Below are positions 27,496 to 37,280 of a DNA stretch of 64,000 nucleotides, in pieces. Numbering within the stretch: the stretch's first letter is position 1; each line of letters begins with the position of its first letter. Origin of the DNA: Pseudomonas sp. S30 (GTDB lineage: Bacteria; Pseudomonadota; Gammaproteobacteria; Pseudomonadales; Pseudomonadaceae); contig NZ_JACVTO010000004.1 in the NCBI RefSeq assembly GCF_016518545.1, forward strand, positions 124,001 through 188,000. Reading direction: 5' to 3'. A program made the position numbers and the translations under genes. Under the pieces are notes generated by a model. That model saw only the letters and a list, made by a program, of their open reading frames with translations, was not told the origin of the DNA and searched no databases.

Positions 27496-28379
27496 TGAAT
27501 CCGCGACCGCAACCACCGCTCGGCCGGGTCATTGTCCTGGGCGCCGCGCCAGGCCATGTGCAGTTCGAAGGTCTGCACCTCCAGCGGCAGGTCCTCGGCG
27601 CGCAGGCCGCCTGCTGCGATCAGGGTTTCGGCGGCGTAGTCCGGCACGGTGGCGAGGATGTCGGTGCCGGCCAGCAGACTGCCCAGACCGTTGAACTGCG
27701 GCACGGCCAGTACCACGTGTCGCTTGCGGCCTATGCCTTCCAGAGTTTCGTCGATGAAACCCGACAGGTCGCCGGCGAAGGACACCAGCGCGTGGGGGCG
27801 GGCGCAGAAATCGTCCAGGCTGAGCGCGCCGGGTACGCTGTCGGCGCGCAACAACTGGGGTTTGCTGCGGCGCAGCACCTTGCGCTTGGCGTTGGCCGGC
27901 AGGTCGGAGGTATAGCTGACGCCGACGGAAATTTCGCCCGAGGCCAGCAGCGTCGGCATCAACAGGTAGTTGACCCGACGCACCACCAGCACGATGCCTG
28001 GCGCCTCGGCGCGGATGCGCTTGAGCAACTGCGGCAGCAGGGCGAACTCGGCGTCGTCCGACAGGCCGATGCGAAACACTGCCGTGCTGGTGGCGGGGTC
28101 GAACTCGGCCGCGCGGCTCACGGCGGTGGAGATCGAGTCCAGGGCCGGAGAGAGCAGGGCGAAGATTTCCTGTGCCCGTGCCGAGGGCTCCATGCTGCGG
28201 CCCGTACGCACGAACAGCGGGTCGTCGAACAGGTTGCGCAACCGTGACAGCGCCGCGCTGATCGCCGGCTGACCAAGGAACAGCTTTTCGGCAGCGCGGG
28301 TCACGCTGCGTTCGTGCATCAGCGTTTCGAACACGATCAGCAGGTTGAGGTCTACTCGGCGCAGATCGTTGCGATTCAT
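27465..28379 (-). CDS. LysR-family transcriptional regulator
   Basis: A 304-residue LysR regulator: N-terminal winged helix (DLNLLIVFETLMHERSVTRAAEKLFLGQPAISAALSRLRNLFDDPLFVRTGRSMEPS) and a periplasmic-binding-like effector domain (TAVFRIGLSDDAEFALLPQLLKRI onwards). It is transcribed away from the oxidoreductase gene at 28566 with 186 bases between, the standard layout for a LysR regulator and its target, so it probably controls that gene. Its last ten codons are duplicated at the far end of the HXS island; this copy itself is complete. Confidence 0.92.
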   Translation of the reverse strand: MNRNDLRRVDLNLLIVFETLMHERSVTRAAEKLFLGQPAISAALSRLRNLFDDPLFVRTGRSMEPSARAQEIFALLSPALDSISTAVSRAAEFDPATSTAVFRIGLSDDAEFALLPQLLKRIRAEAPGIVLVVRRVNYLLMPTLLASGEISVGVSYTSDLPANAKRKVLRRSKPQLLRADSVPGALSLDDFCARPHALVSFAGDLSGFIDETLEGIGRKRHVVLAVPQFNGLGSLLAGTDILATVPDYAAETLIAAGGLRAEDLPLEVQTFELHMAWRGAQDNDPAERWLRSRIQMFFGDPESL

Positions 28380-28565
28380 CGGTTGGTGCCACCTTGCTCA
28401 AATGGGTCGGGATGAATAGTAAGGGCAAAGACTGCTAATCTGCACGGATTTACCGGCCTCGGATCAATCGCAGGCATGTCGACTATTAATGGCCACTGAT
28501 GGTCTAACCGGCAAAGCCCCGATAAAGTTCGTGGTAATACGAGAGTCATAAAGGTGAGGTAGGCG

Positions 28566-29591
28566 ATGTCCCGCATGATCCGGTTCCACAAGTTCGGCCC
28601 GGCCGATGTGCTGCGCTGCGAGGAGCAGGCTGAACCGTCGCCCGCCGCCGGCGAAGTGCAGGTGCGCGTCGAAGCCATCGGCGTGAGCTGGTATGACGTG
28701 CTCTGGCGGCAGAACCTGGCCCCGTCCCATGCGCGCCTGCCGGCTGGTATCGGTCATGAAATGGCGGGTGTGGTGACCCAGGTCGGCGAAGGTGTCGACG
28801 ATATCGCCATCGGTGATCGCGTGGCCAGTTTCCCCGCCACCAGTCCCAACGAGCACCCGGTCTATGGCGAGGTCATCGTGCTGCCGCGCACCGCCATTAC
28901 CCGCTACCCCGAGCATCTCACCCCGGTGGAAGCGAGCGTTCACTACACTCCGCTGCTGATCGCGTATTTCGCCTATGTGGATCTTGCCCGTGCCAAGGCA
29001 GGGCAGTCTGCCCTGGTCACCGATGCTAGCCATTGCGCGGGGCCTGCCTTCGTGCAACTGGGCAAGGCCCTGGGCCTGCGGGTGTTTGCCGCCACCAAGG
29101 AGCCGGAGCAGCGCGATTATCTGTTGAGCCTGGGAGCCGACAAGGTCATCGTCACAGAGGAGCAGGATCTGCTCATGCAGATCGGCAAGCACACCGATGG
29201 CCGGGGGGTCGACATGGTTCTCGACGGAATGGGTGGGCCGCAGATGTCGCTGCTGGGCGATGTCCTGGCACCTCGTGGCAGCTTGGTCCTGTACGGCCTG
29301 CAGGGCGGCAACCAGACACCGTTCCCGGCGTGCGCGGCCTTCCAGAAGAACATCCAGTTCCACGTGCACTGCATCGGCAACTTCACGGGCAAGCCGGAGC
29401 TGGGCATCGCCCAGGACCAGGTGGCGATGCAGCGGGCGTTGCGTGATATCAATCAGTTCACTGCCGATAAACTGCTGACGCCGCAGATCATCCGGGTATT
29501 TCCGTTCGAGCAGGCGGTACAGGCCCATCGGCTGATGGATGAATGCCCGTGTGGCGGGCGCATCGTACTGGAGCTGGGATCCTCGTCCTGA
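28566..29591 (+). CDS. MDR-family NAD(P)-dependent oxidoreductase (zinc-type alcohol dehydrogenase / quinone reductase)
   Basis: A 341-residue medium-chain dehydrogenase/reductase. The GroES-like N half has IGHEMAGVVTQVGEGVDDIAIGDRVASFPA; the Rossmann half has SALVTDASHCAGPAFVQLGKALGLRVFAATKEPEQRDYLLSLGADKVI. The structural-zinc cysteines of classical alcohol dehydrogenases are absent, so it is closer to quinone-reductase-like members. Divergent from the LysR gene that probably regulates it. A strong terminator follows. Confidence 0.9.
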   Translation: MSRMIRFHKFGPADVLRCEEQAEPSPAAGEVQVRVEAIGVSWYDVLWRQNLAPSHARLPAGIGHEMAGVVTQVGEGVDDIAIGDRVASFPATSPNEHPVYGEVIVLPRTAITRYPEHLTPVEASVHYTPLLIAYFAYVDLARAKAGQSALVTDASHCAGPAFVQLGKALGLRVFAATKEPEQRDYLLSLGADKVIVTEEQDLLMQIGKHTDGRGVDMVLDGMGGPQMSLLGDVLAPRGSLVLYGLQGGNQTPFPACAAFQKNIQFHVHCIGNFTGKPELGIAQDQVAMQRALRDINQFTADKLLTPQIIRVFPFEQAVQAHRLMDECPCGGRIVLELGSSS

Positions 29592-29627
29592 AGCGATGCT
29601 CGCGGATGGTCAGTGAGGCGTAAACCG

Positions 29628-29690
29628 GCCGCCCCGCGTCAACCCTGGCAAATCTCATGCAGATACCAGAATTGGCGGGGCGGCTTTTTT
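29628..29690 (+). terminator. Rho-independent terminator
   Basis: GCCGCCCCGC (29628-29637) pairs perfectly with GCGGGGCGGC (29675-29684), followed by six T. The long loop contains its own hairpin (CTGG...CCAG with ATCT/AGAT), giving a stacked structure. It ends the oxidoreductase transcript. Confidence 0.85.
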
Positions 29691-30116
29691 ACGCCCTCGA
29701 ACAGCAACCTTCATCGTCCTATTCATGCTCAGAAACTTCCTACAGTTGTATAGCCTCTATCCGGCATACTTTTATAGATAATTAAAATCGACCATCTGAA
29801 TAATCTATCCAGTCCTTGCGTCAAGCACATTGTTTTGCTCCTGTCTGTGCTACTTTCTTCAATGAAGTTGTCAAAAATGCCAATCCATTGTGTCAATGAG
29901 TATGCCGCTATCGGTAATGGCTTTATGATGTCCAGGCGGCAGTAGGCCGCTCAATGCAGGGCTCTGGCCTCGCGCATGCTCGATGCTGAGATGTTCAAGA
30001 TAATAGGCGTGGAAACGTCCAAAATATCTGTAGGAGTATTCCGCAAGTCTAGTTCTGATCAATTTCCAGTTCATTGGCCTGCGGCTAAGTGCGCTCAAGG
30101 AAAGGAGTGATAATCG
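29691..30116. other. AT-rich intergenic leader region
   Basis: About 425 bases of lower GC upstream of the gene at 30117. I see no gene or structured RNA. It probably contains the promoter of the repair-gene group; an AAGGAG ribosome binding site lies near 30098-30103. Confidence 0.45.
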
Positions 30117-31466
30117 ATGAGCAATATCCATGATCAGGCGATGTACTACATTTACCAGCAGGTGCTGGAGCGTCTGATGGAACATATGACCCAGGCTCAA
30201 CGCGCCTCGGTGCAACTGTTGATCCAGCGACTGCTGGTGTCGGCCGGCGGAGTCGAATACCTTCATGATTTTCGGCTGCTGGTGGTGCTGGGTCATGATC
30301 GTAGTACCTTGAGCCTGCTGGCATTTCTGCGGGCTGCGCAGTTGAGCATCGCCTTGCGCGCGCCTGATACTTTTCGTCTGCAGGTGGTGGTGGGCAGCCG
30401 GACCGCGCTTACCGACGATCTGCTCGATACCTTCGAACAGGCCTGCACAACCCTGTTCCTGCAAGACGACCCGCGGGTGGAATTGCTGGCCGCCAGTGGC
30501 AGTCGGGTGCAGAGTTTCAGCCGCCAGGCCTTGTGCGGGGTCGAGCCGCTGGATGCAGATCGCGACATGCTATTGATGTTCGGCCATCTTGCGGCGGGAC
30601 AGCCGGAGGCTGTGCTGGGCAGCCGCCTGCACCTGGAGGCGGCGGATACGCTGCGAGCGCTATTGATCTGTGGCGCTGCGCCCAGCGCGCTGGTCACCGC
30701 TATCCCAGCTCGTCAGCGTCAGCGCTATGTCGCCTGGAGTCGCGCGACGATGCGCCTGAGCGGCGAGCGCGGCGATCCGGCCGTGCATCGCTGCGCGGGC
30801 GCGTTGTGCGAAATGCTCGGTCGCGTGCACGGCCTGCTGGCATCGGCGCTGCACGATCCCGGCAACGCGGTGAGCGGGCCTCGGGCAGAGTTGGCATTGC
30901 GGGTGATCGCCGTGGATGATCTGCTGAACCATCCTCAGGCCGACGATCGGCTGATCAGCGCGCTGGGCCTGCGCCGCTCGCCGTCTGCCAGTGCGGCGCT
31001 GGCTGCGACCTGCATCGATCCAGCCTATCTGAATCATCTGCAAGGTCTGTACGTCCACTGGTCGCAGCCGGGCAGCGACACTGCCTGGATGTCGAACGAG
31101 TCGAGCAGTGGCCTGTTCAAGCGAGCCTACGGTATAGACGAGGTGCAGTTGACCTGCCTGCTGTTCGCGCCGTTCGCCGAACGAGGCGAGGGGTTGGCGA
31201 ACTTCATCGAGCGCTGTCATCCGGCAATGCGCGGAGCTTTGCCGCACCTGCATCAGGCGCTGCAAGGCGAGCCATGCCCGCAGAGCGTGGTGCAGTGGAT
31301 GCTCGACACCAGTGGTCTGTCACTTGCCCAGTTGCGTGCCCTGTACGAGGGACGTATCGATCCGATCGTCTCGCGGCTGGTGCGCAGGCTGGCGCGTCGT
31401 GATACCCACCTGCGGCTGATCGGACCGTCCAGGCCACACCCGAGTGCTGCGACGGCTGGTTCATGA
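30117..31466 (+). CDS. Conserved hypothetical protein next to FAN1
   Basis: A 449-residue protein I do not recognise. It starts at an ATG behind a good AAGGAG. The N-terminal third includes LHDFRLLVVLGHDRSTLSLLAFLRAAQLSIALRAPDTFRLQVVVGSRTALTDD, which looks like an alternating strand-helix fold; the rest is rich in Ala, Leu and Arg and mostly helical. No signal peptide or membrane segment, so cytoplasmic. It precedes the FAN1-type nuclease gene by about 110 bases in the same direction; a short perfect palindrome (CGGACCG-T-CGGTCCG, 31495-31509) lies between. A role with the nuclease/helicase pair is possible but unproven. Confidence 0.7.
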   Translation: MSNIHDQAMYYIYQQVLERLMEHMTQAQRASVQLLIQRLLVSAGGVEYLHDFRLLVVLGHDRSTLSLLAFLRAAQLSIALRAPDTFRLQVVVGSRTALTDDLLDTFEQACTTLFLQDDPRVELLAASGSRVQSFSRQALCGVEPLDADRDMLLMFGHLAAGQPEAVLGSRLHLEAADTLRALLICGAAPSALVTAIPARQRQRYVAWSRATMRLSGERGDPAVHRCAGALCEMLGRVHGLLASALHDPGNAVSGPRAELALRVIAVDDLLNHPQADDRLISALGLRRSPSASAALAATCIDPAYLNHLQGLYVHWSQPGSDTAWMSNESSSGLFKRAYGIDEVQLTCLLFAPFAERGEGLANFIERCHPAMRGALPHLHQALQGEPCPQSVVQWMLDTSGLSLAQLRALYEGRIDPIVSRLVRRLARRDTHLRLIGPSRPHPSAATAGS

Positions 31467-31577
31467 CCTGGCTGGCAGCGACCGACTCTACGCGCGGACC
31501 GTCGGTCCGTTGCGTTTGCCAGGTACGCGGTTCTGTATGTATAACCAGTGCTTCCATTGGTTTTTCGATCCATCGCC

Positions 31578-33230
31578 GTGATTGCCCATTCCGTCGACGA
31601 CCCTCTTTATTACCTGCACAATTTCCGCCAGGTCCTGCATTGGGTCGGGCAGCGCTATGCCGATCTGCTCGACCGTCATGAGCACGCGTTCCTGACGCAG
31701 TTCGCCGAGCTTCCCCAGGCTGCACAGGCACTGTTGGTGCGAATGGTCATGCGCAAGGGCGAGCTGTTCCGCGAGGATCGCCTCGATTATGCCGAGATCG
31801 GCGAGACGGCGGCGGCGCTCGAGCCCCTGCTCGCCCTGGATTGGGTGTGCGTAGCGCCGCTGCTGGATCTCGAGCAGCTGTTTGCGTTATTGCGCAAGGA
31901 TGAACTGGTGCACTGTTTCGCCGATCGGCTGAGTCAGCCGAAGGCCACCAAGGGTCGGCTGCTGGCCGAGCTGCAACCGCTGTCCCTGGCAGAACGGCGA
32001 TTGAACGACTGGTACGAGGGTACGCCCCTGCGCATCGTGCATTGGCGTCTGCAACCGCTGTGCGATCGTCTGCGCCTGTTGTTCTTCGGCAACCTGTATC
32101 AGGACTGGTCGGAGTTCGTGTTGGCCGATCTTGGCCTGTTGCGCTACGAGCAGGTCAGCTTCAGCCTGGATTCACGGGCCTTGCGCCACCGCGACGATGT
32201 GGATCTGGCGCTGGCCCTGCATGCCTGTGCCGAACGCCTCGAACTAGGTGAGGCGCCGGGCGCGTTGCTGGCCTCGTTGTCCTGCCTGAACAGCGCCAAC
32301 CCCTGGTTGGCGCGTCGACGGGCCAGGGTGCTGTATGCCATCGGGCAGCAATGCGAGCGTCTGGGGGAGTGGTCGTTGGCGACCGAAGTCTATCAAGGGC
32401 TGGCCCACCCGCAGGCGCGGATTCGCCAGGTGCGGGTGCTGGAGCGCAGCGAGCGATGGCAATGCGCTCACGCGTTGGCGCAGCACATGGCCGAGGCGCC
32501 CGCCAATGCGCTGGAGGTGCAGGCGCTGGCGCGCATGTTGCCGCGCCTGGCGCGCAAGCTGGGCGGGCCGCCACGTCGACGTCGTGCGACGGTGGTAGAG
32601 GAACTGATCGAGTTGCAGCTCCCCTTCGAGACCGCGGGGCAGGGTGTTGAACGGGCTGTGCGAGACCATCTGCAGAACGGCGGCGGCGAGGTGCATTATG
32701 TGGAGAACACCCTGTTCAACAGCCTGTTCGGCCTGTTGTGCTGGGACGCGATCTTCGCGCCGCTGCCGGGCGCCTTTTTCCACCCCTATCAGTCCGCACC
32801 CCAGGATCTGCACGACGACGACTTCCAGTTGCGCCGTACCGAGCTGTTCGAGGCCTGTTTCGCCCAACTCGACGACGGGCGCTACCGGCAGACCATTCGC
32901 GAGCGCTTCGTCAGCAAGCACGGCTTGCAATCGCCGTTCGTATTCTGGGGGGCGCTGAACGACACGCTGCTCGAACAGGCACTGGCCTGTGTACCAGCCG
33001 AACACCTCAAGCAGTGTTTCGCACGGCTGCTGCAGGACATCCGCAATAACCGCACGGGTATGCCTGACCTCATCCAGTTCTGGCCTGAACAGGGGCGTTA
33101 CCGCATGATCGAGGTCAAGGGCCCGGGCGATCGGCTTCAGGACAACCAGCTGCGCTGGCTGGAGTTCTGCAAGACTCATGCGATGCCCCTGGCGGTGTGC
33201 CATGTACGCTGGTGCGAGGCGGCGGCGTGA
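31578..33230 (+). CDS. FAN1-type VRR-NUC structure-specific nuclease
   Basis: A 550-residue homologue of the FAN1 interstrand-crosslink repair nuclease. Near the N terminus DDPLYYLHNFRQVLHWVGQRYADLL and VRMVMRKGELFREDRLDYAEIGET match bacterial FAN1; the central part is helical (TPR-like); the C-terminal VRR-NUC domain shows the catalytic TGMPDLIQFWPEQGRYRMIEVKGPGDRLQDNQLRWLEF, with Asp, Glu and Lys of the PD-(D/E)XK site. I use the GTG at 31578, which gives the family N terminus; a GTG at 31548 is the alternative. The stop overlaps the helicase start as GTGA, so the two are probably co-translated and work together. Confidence 0.88.
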   Translation: MIAHSVDDPLYYLHNFRQVLHWVGQRYADLLDRHEHAFLTQFAELPQAAQALLVRMVMRKGELFREDRLDYAEIGETAAALEPLLALDWVCVAPLLDLEQLFALLRKDELVHCFADRLSQPKATKGRLLAELQPLSLAERRLNDWYEGTPLRIVHWRLQPLCDRLRLLFFGNLYQDWSEFVLADLGLLRYEQVSFSLDSRALRHRDDVDLALALHACAERLELGEAPGALLASLSCLNSANPWLARRRARVLYAIGQQCERLGEWSLATEVYQGLAHPQARIRQVRVLERSERWQCAHALAQHMAEAPANALEVQALARMLPRLARKLGGPPRRRRATVVEELIELQLPFETAGQGVERAVRDHLQNGGGEVHYVENTLFNSLFGLLCWDAIFAPLPGAFFHPYQSAPQDLHDDDFQLRRTELFEACFAQLDDGRYRQTIRERFVSKHGLQSPFVFWGALNDTLLEQALACVPAEHLKQCFARLLQDIRNNRTGMPDLIQFWPEQGRYRMIEVKGPGDRLQDNQLRWLEFCKTHAMPLAVCHVRWCEAAA

Positions 33231-35485
33231 TTTCCAGCGTGGCGGTGCGCGCGCTTTGCGAGTTCGCCGCCAAGGTGGGCGATCTGGACCTGCGCTTCAC
33301 CCCATCGCCCACGGCGCAGCAGGGCATCGAGGGTCACCGCCGCGTGGTGGCCAGGCGTGAGCCTGGGTACGAGGCGGAGGTGGCCCTGGAGAGCGATTAT
33401 CGGGGGCTGCGCGTACGCGGCCGAGCGGACGGCTTCGACCCGCTGCGCAATCGCGTCGAGGAGATCAAGACCCATCGCGGCAGCCTGGAGCGGCAGCCGG
33501 ACAACCATCGCCAGCTGCATTGGGCCCAGGCCAAGGTGTATGCCTGGTTGCTGTGTCAGTCCAGGTCGCTGAGCCAGATCGAGGTCGCGCTGGTCTACCT
33601 CGATATCGACACCGAGCGTCAGACGCTCTTCACCCAGCAGCACCAGGCCGACGACCTCAGAGCCTTTTTCGAGGGCCTGTGCCAGCGGTTCATGGGGTGG
33701 GCCCAGGCGCAGAGCACTCGCCTGCGCGAGCGCGATCGCGACCTGCAGGCGCTGAGGTTTCCCTATGCCGATTTCCGTCAGGGGCAGCGTCAACTGGCCG
33801 AAACCCTGTACAAGGCCGTGGCCACGGGCCGCTGCCTGATGGCCCAGGCCAGTACCGGCATCGGCAAGACGCTCGGCACGCTGTTTCCGTTGCTCAAGGC
33901 CATTGCTCCGCAACGACTGGACAAGCTGTTCTTCCTCACCGCCAAGACCCCGGGACGCGCGCTGGCGCTGGATGCGCTGCGCCAGATCGTCCGTGCCACG
34001 CCGCAGCCGCGTCTACGGGCACTGGAACTGATTGCCCGGGACAAGGCCTGCGAATATCCAGGCAGCGCGTGCCATGGTGAGTCGTGTCCGCTGGCAAAGG
34101 GATTCTACGATCGCCTGCCTGCCGCTCGCGAAGCGGCCGCCCAGGTGCCGCTGCTCGACCGCAACGGCTTGCGCGACGTCGCGATGGCCCATCAGGTGTG
34201 TCCCTACTACCTTGGCCAGGAAATGGCGCGCTGGGTCGACCTGGTGGTGGCCGACTACAACTACTACTTCGATGCCCACGCGCTGTTGTTCGGCCTGAGC
34301 CAGGTCAATCAGTGGCGTGTTGCCGTGCTGGTGGACGAGGCCCACAACCTGGTCGAGCGCGGTCGCGCCATGTACAGCGCCAGTTTCGACCAGGGTCAGT
34401 TGTCCGCACTTCGGCGCAGCAAACCGGCGGGCTTGACGAGCGTGCTGGATCGCCTCAACCGGCAATGGAATGCCCTGTACAAGCTGCAAACAGCACCTTA
34501 TGAGCCGTGTGAGGTCCTCCCCGAGGCGTTCATGCAAGCCCTGCAGCGCTGTACTGCGGCGATTCAGGAGCAGTTCGAGCAGGCTCCGGCGCAGGTCGAT
34601 CCGGCCTTGTTGCAGTTCTACTTCCAGGCGTTGCAATTCAGCCGTGTGGCCGAACTGTTCGACGAACACTACCTGTTCGATATCTCGGTGCGCCAGGGGC
34701 CGAAGCGTCGTCAGTGGGCGACATTGACCTTGCGCAACGTGATCCCGGCACGGCTGCTCGGCCCACGCATGGCGGCGGCGCAGAGCGTCACGCTGTTCTC
34801 CGCGACACTGGGCCCGCGGCATTACTACGCCGATCTGCTGGGAATGCCTACCGACACCGCATGGCTCGAGGTGGCCGCACCGTTTCGCGCCGAGCAGTTG
34901 CGGGTGCGTATCGTCAGCGAGGTTTCGACCCGCTACCAACAGCGCCACCGCTCGCTGGCACCTATCGTCGAGTTGATCGGCACGCAGTACCAGCAGCAAC
35001 CTGGCAACTACCTGGCGTTCTTCAGCAGCTTCGAATACCTGCAGCAGGTCGCGTCGTTATTCGCCGAGCGCCACCCGGAGGTCGCGTGCTGGTGTCAGGC
35101 CCCAGGTATGGACGAAACGGCGCGCGAGGGCTTTCTCGCCCGGTTCGAAGAAGGCGGGCAGGGCATCGGGTTCGCGGTGCTGGGTGGGGCCTTCGGCGAG
35201 GGTGTCGATCTGCCGGGCACGCGATTGATCGGCGCCTTCGTCGCGACCCTGGGCTTGCCCCAGGTCAACCCGGTCAACGAACAGTTCAAGTTGCGACTGG
35301 GCCGTCAGTTCGGTGCCGGCTTCGACTACACCTACCTCTATCCCGGTGTGCGCAAAGTGGTGCAGGCAGCCGGGCGGGTGATCCGTGGCGATCAGGATCG
35401 CGGAGTGCTGTTCCTGATCGACGAACGTTTCAGCGAGGCGCGCGTACAGCAGATGTTTCCGGCTTGGTGGCAGATCGCCAATTAG
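33227..35485 (+). CDS. XPD/DinG-like iron-sulfur DNA helicase with N-terminal PD-(D/E)XK nuclease domain
   Basis: A 752-residue fusion. The N-terminal 150 residues contain EAEVALESDYRGLRVRGRADGFDPLRNRVEEIKTHRG, a RecB/Cas4-like nuclease pattern (Asp then EIK). The helicase has Walker A ASTGIGKT near 207, four spaced Cys (CEYPGSACHGESC near 274-286 and VCPYY near 324) for a 4Fe-4S cluster, the VDEAHNL box near 370 and QAAGRVIRGDQDRGV as motif VI. XPD/DinG helicases unwind 5' to 3'. The start is the GTG overlapping the FAN1 stop. Adjacent FAN1 suggests a crosslink or branched-DNA repair module (inference). Confidence 0.9.
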   Translation: MISSVAVRALCEFAAKVGDLDLRFTPSPTAQQGIEGHRRVVARREPGYEAEVALESDYRGLRVRGRADGFDPLRNRVEEIKTHRGSLERQPDNHRQLHWAQAKVYAWLLCQSRSLSQIEVALVYLDIDTERQTLFTQQHQADDLRAFFEGLCQRFMGWAQAQSTRLRERDRDLQALRFPYADFRQGQRQLAETLYKAVATGRCLMAQASTGIGKTLGTLFPLLKAIAPQRLDKLFFLTAKTPGRALALDALRQIVRATPQPRLRALELIARDKACEYPGSACHGESCPLAKGFYDRLPAAREAAAQVPLLDRNGLRDVAMAHQVCPYYLGQEMARWVDLVVADYNYYFDAHALLFGLSQVNQWRVAVLVDEAHNLVERGRAMYSASFDQGQLSALRRSKPAGLTSVLDRLNRQWNALYKLQTAPYEPCEVLPEAFMQALQRCTAAIQEQFEQAPAQVDPALLQFYFQALQFSRVAELFDEHYLFDISVRQGPKRRQWATLTLRNVIPARLLGPRMAAAQSVTLFSATLGPRHYYADLLGMPTDTAWLEVAAPFRAEQLRVRIVSEVSTRYQQRHRSLAPIVELIGTQYQQQPGNYLAFFSSFEYLQQVASLFAERHPEVACWCQAPGMDETAREGFLARFEEGGQGIGFAVLGGAFGEGVDLPGTRLIGAFVATLGLPQVNPVNEQFKLRLGRQFGAGFDYTYLYPGVRKVVQAAGRVIRGDQDRGVLFLIDERFSEARVQQMFPAWWQIAN

Positions 35486-35569
35486 CCGCTCAGACGCCAT
35501 CGCGCGGTAGTGCAACTCCCAGTACACTGCGCGTTCAAACACCTACATTCGTAGAACTCGAGGTTTTGC

Positions 35570-37207
35570 ATGACGCTCAGTCCTTTGGCAGGCAAGCCGG
35601 CACCGGCCAGCGTGTTGGTCGACATCCCCCGCCTGTTGACTGCCTACTACACCGGCCGTCCAGACGCTTCGATCGCAGCGCAGCGCGTAGCCTTCGGTAC
35701 TTCCGGGCACCGCGGTACCTCGTTCGAGCTGAGCTTCAACGAGCATCATGTTCTGGCGATCACCCAGGCCATTTGCCTGTATCGCCGGCAGAAGGGCATC
35801 GATGGCCCGGTGTTCATTGGCGCCGATACCCACGCCCTGTCGGCGCCAGCGGCCGCCAGTGCGCTGGAGGTGCTGGCGGCCAACGGCGTTCAGGTACGGC
35901 TGTCCAAGGACGACGAATACACGCCGACGCCAGCGGTGTCCCACGCCATCCTCTGCTACAACCGAGGCCGAGAGCAGGGCCAGGCCGACGGGATCGTCAT
36001 CACGCCCTCGCACAATCCGCCCCAGAGCGGAGGCTTCAAGTACAACCCGCCCAACGGCGGCCCCGCCGACAGCGATGTGACCAAGTGGATCGAGGCCAAG
36101 GCCAACGAACTGCTCACTGCGGGTCTTGAGGGGGTCAAGCGCATCGACTACGCACAGGCCCTGCAGGCCCCGACCACCCAGCGCCACGATTACATCGCGA
36201 CCTACGTTGCCGACCTGCAGAACGTCATCGATTTCGACGTGATTCGTCAGGCCAAGCTGCGTCTGGGCGTAGACCCACTGGGCGGCGCTGGTGTGCGCTA
36301 TTGGTCGGCTATCGCCGAGCACTATGGTCTGGACCTAGAGGTGGTGAACACCGACGTCGATCCGACCTTCCGCTTCATGACCGTCGATTGGGACGGGCAG
36401 ATCCGCATGGACCCGTCCTCGCCCCACGCCATGCAAGGGCTGATCGGCCTGCGCGAGCGATTCGACGTCGCGTTCGCCTGCGACCCCGACCACGATCGCC
36501 ATGGCATCGTCACCCGCGATGGCCTGTTGCAGCCCAACAATTACCTGGCCGTGGCCATCGATTACCTGTTCCGTCATCGCCCGAACTGGCGCAAGGATGC
36601 GGCCGTTGGCAAGACAGTGGTGAGCAGCGGCATGATCGATCGCGTCACTGCGCAGTTGGGCCGCCAGTTGTACGAAGTGCCGGTCGGCTTCAAGTTCTTC
36701 GCCCAAGGGCTGTTCGAGGGCTCGCTGGGCTTCGGTGGAGAAGAGAGCGCGGGCGCCAGCTTCCTGCGCCTGGACGGCAGCGTCTGGTCGACCGACAAGG
36801 ACGGCTTGATCCCGGCCTTGCTGGCAGCGGAGATGACCGCGCGCACCGGTCGCAACCCCAGCCAGGCATACGCCGACCTGACCAGCGCGCTCGGCAAGCC
36901 TTGGGCTACCCGAGTGGAAGCCAAGGCCGATGCGCGGCAGAAGGCGCTGTTGAGCAAGCTGGCGCCGGAGCAGGTGAAGTCCACGGAACTGGCCGGTGAA
37001 GCGATCGAACAGATTCTCAGTCATGCGCCAGGAAACGGCCAGGCGATTGGCGGCTTGAAAGTGATCACGGCCAATGGCTGGTTCGCCGCGCGCCCTTCAG
37101 GTACCGAGGACATCTACAAGATCTACGCCGAGAGTTTCGTCGACGAGGCTCACCTCCAACGCCTGGTGCAGGAAGCACAGGCGCTGGTCGACGCCGCCAT
37201 CAGGTGA
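35570..37207 (+). CDS. pgm: Phosphoglucomutase (alpha-D-glucose-phosphate specific)
   Basis: A 545-residue phosphoglucomutase of E. coli Pgm length. It shows [20 protein letters not shown] at the substrate loop, the phosphoserine loop [27 protein letters not shown] (Ser in PSHNPP), the metal-binding loop [11 protein letters not shown] and the sugar-binding [12 protein letters not shown], and [15 protein letters not shown] near the C terminus. It interconverts glucose-1-phosphate and glucose-6-phosphate for glycogen, trehalose and surface-sugar pathways. The ATG at 35570 gives the family N terminus. It stands alone behind the repair genes. Confidence 0.96.
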   Translation: MTLSPLAGKPAPASVLVDIPRLLTAYYTGRPDASIAAQRVAFGTSGHRGTSFELSFNEHHVLAITQAICLYRRQKGIDGPVFIGADTHALSAPAAASALEVLAANGVQVRLSKDDEYTPTPAVSHAILCYNRGREQGQADGIVITPSHNPPQSGGFKYNPPNGGPADSDVTKWIEAKANELLTAGLEGVKRIDYAQALQAPTTQRHDYIATYVADLQNVIDFDVIRQAKLRLGVDPLGGAGVRYWSAIAEHYGLDLEVVNTDVDPTFRFMTVDWDGQIRMDPSSPHAMQGLIGLRERFDVAFACDPDHDRHGIVTRDGLLQPNNYLAVAIDYLFRHRPNWRKDAAVGKTVVSSGMIDRVTAQLGRQLYEVPVGFKFFAQGLFEGSLGFGGEESAGASFLRLDGSVWSTDKDGLIPALLAAEMTARTGRNPSQAYADLTSALGKPWATRVEAKADARQKALLSKLAPEQVKSTELAGEAIEQILSHAPGNGQAIGGLKVITANGWFAARPSGTEDIYKIYAESFVDEAHLQRLVQEAQALVDAAIR

Positions 37208-37227
37208 AATCCGTGCTGGTAGCCACC

Positions 37228-37250
37228 GCAGGGCTGTGACGCAGCCCTGC
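37228..37250. terminator. Bidirectional terminator-like hairpin
   Basis: A perfect 9-bp stem (GCAGGGCTG/CAGCCCTGC) with a 5-base loop between the convergent pgm and pirin genes. There is no T-tract, so termination may be weak. Confidence 0.55.
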
Positions 37251-37280
37251 GATGCTGATCTGAAGTGCTCCGAGAAATAC

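Noticed and set aside
29871..30464. 197-codon minus-strand frame overlapping the start of the gene at 30117
   Set aside because: It is antisense to a better supported gene with AAGGAG and a family-like start; composition follows the shadow frame.
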